A stretch of DNA of 6,347 nucleotides from an uncultured Holophagaceae bacterium (lineage in GTDB: Bacteria; Acidobacteriota; Holophagae; Holophagales; Holophagaceae). The stretch spans positions 1 through 6,347 of the forward strand of contig CAITBU010000520.1 of NCBI GenBank assembly GCA_903890595.1. Direction: 5' to 3'. This document shows, piece after piece, positions 5,923-6,347 of this stretch. The notes below the pieces were generated by a model. That model had not been told where the DNA came from, did not search any database, and saw nothing but the letters and a program-made list of their open reading frames with translations. Numbering within the stretch: position 1 is the first letter of the stretch; each line of letters starts with the position of its first letter. The position numbers were made by a program, and so were the translations under genes.

Positions 5923-6300
5923 ATGACCTCGCCCCGCCCCCTTCCCACCCCTGAGCAGGACGCTGCTGTGGCGCCGATGATCAACCACCCACTCCAGCGG
6001 CAGGTCTTTGTCTGCACCTCGAAGAGCTGCAGCGCCAACGGTTCGGAGGCCGTTCTGGAGGCCTTCCGGGCCAGCCTCATGGATGAGGGCCTGCTGTTCT
6101 ACAAGAACAACACCCAAGGGGCAGTCCACTGCAGCCACTGCGGTTCCGTGGGGTTCTGCGCCATCGGTCCCGCTGTCCTCGTGTATCCCGATGGGGTCTG
6201 GTATGCCCATGTCACGCCGGAAGATGTTCCGGAGATTGTGGAGAGCCACCTCAAGGGCGGCGTGCCTGTCGAGCGGCTGGTGCGGAAGCGGCTGGGCTAG
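5923..6300 (+). CDS. Thioredoxin-fold [2Fe-2S] ferredoxin with altered cysteine spacing
   Basis: Probably cytoplasmic electron-transfer protein of 125 residues, related to the thioredoxin-like [2Fe-2S] ferredoxins and the matching domain fused to NuoE/NuoF/HydB-type proteins. Residues 27-120 cover the domain: VFVCTSKSCSANGS at 28-41 (C31-x4-C36), then HCSHCGSVGFCAIGP at 69-83, then VYPDGVWY and the closing HLKGGVPVERL. The last two stretches are strong family signatures. Usual members have C-x3-C just before the GP; here the first of that pair is Ser75, and cysteines instead occur at 70, 73 and 79. The first ~20 residues are a Pro-rich extension without signal features. The start at 5923 is supported by AGGAG 7 bases upstream. 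It is divergent from the respiratory row and ends three bases from a converging gene. Its redox partner is unknown; a link to cofactor synthesis or to the Mo enzyme is a guess. Confidence 0.88.
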   Translation: MTSPRPLPTPEQDAAVAPMINHPLQRQVFVCTSKSCSANGSEAVLEAFRASLMDEGLLFYKNNTQGAVHCSHCGSVGFCAIGPAVLVYPDGVWYAHVTPEDVPEIVESHLKGGVPVERLVRKRLG

Positions 6301-6303
6301 CAC

Positions 6304-6347
6304 CTAGCTCTCGAAGCGCCGGCGCTCCTCCGGCGTGTCCACATCCA
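6304..6347 (-). CDS. C-terminus of a converging gene, MobA/MocA-like nucleotidyltransferase
   Basis: A minus-strand frame enters from the right edge and stops at TAG (6306-6304), three bases after the ferredoxin stop on the other strand. The 13 fully readable residues are DVDTPEERRRFES. An (N/D)-(V/I)-(N/D)-TPE(E/D) segment near the very end is characteristic of MobA (molybdenum cofactor guanylyltransferase) and related MocA/NTP-transferase proteins. MobA would add GMP to molybdopterin and so supply the bis-MGD cofactor of the molybdoenzyme in this window. With so few residues this identity is tentative, but the frame and codon use (G/C third positions) support a real gene end. Confidence 0.5.
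   Translation of the reverse strand, partial: DVDTPEERRRFES

Noticed and set aside
5814..6303. Minus-strand frames opposite the [2Fe-2S] ferredoxin (88 and 132 codons)
   Set aside because: They have no family features, and they cover the promoter region and a gene with clear ferredoxin signatures.
1..6347. Mobile elements, CRISPR arrays, tRNA or rRNA genes
   Set aside because: No transposase or integrase motifs, regularly spaced repeats, terminal inverted repeats or RNA-gene-like sequence were seen. Essentially all bases belong to respiratory genes and their spacers.

Overview
The window is a GC-rich stretch from a Gram-negative bacterium. The evidence for that is a beta-barrel outer-membrane protein ending in Phe, an exported c-type cytochrome and a Tat-exported molybdoenzyme. 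The gene set is typical of an anaerobic or facultatively anaerobic respirer. Base composition and the porin type would fit a Holophagae/Geothrix-like Acidobacteriota or a Desulfuromonadia-like organism, but this is only an impression and no phylogenetic marker is present.

Layout: almost everything from base 1 to 5638 is one leftward (minus-strand) gene row. In transcription order it is a small monohaem cytochrome c (5638-5318), a 564-residue coiled-coil-plus-barrel porin (5255-3561), a molybdopterin catalytic subunit (3487-1301), a four-cluster ferredoxin subunit (1289-738) and an NrfD-type membrane anchor (728 to beyond base 1). The last three form a complete A-B-C complex iron-sulfur molybdoenzyme of the polysulfide/thiosulfate reductase (Psr/Phs) type. 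They are packed so tightly that each upstream stop codon lies against or inside the next Shine-Dalgarno. The two genes before them are separated by 62-73 base gaps that contain GC-rich hairpins.

A divergent intergenic region of 284 bases (5639-5922) follows. It contains an AT-rich core, a CRP/FNR-superfamily-like palindrome, a duplicated 11-base element and a hairpin in the cytochrome leader. Rightward of it is a thioredoxin-fold [2Fe-2S] ferredoxin gene (5923-6300). Three bases after its stop lies the C-terminus of a converging minus-strand gene. Its last residues (DVDTPEERRRFES) look like the end of a MobA/MocA-type nucleotidyltransferase, which would fit a molybdenum-cofactor context.

Proposed working model (inference): the porin admits a small substrate across the outer membrane, and the Tat-exported Mo subunit with its ferredoxin partner reduces or oxidises it in the periplasm. 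Electrons pass between the NrfD anchor with the quinone pool and the B subunit, and the small cytochrome c is an extra periplasmic electron carrier. The substrate cannot be read from the sequence. Polysulfide or thiosulfate is the family default, but a dedicated porin and cytochrome are not part of the classical three-gene psr/phs operon.
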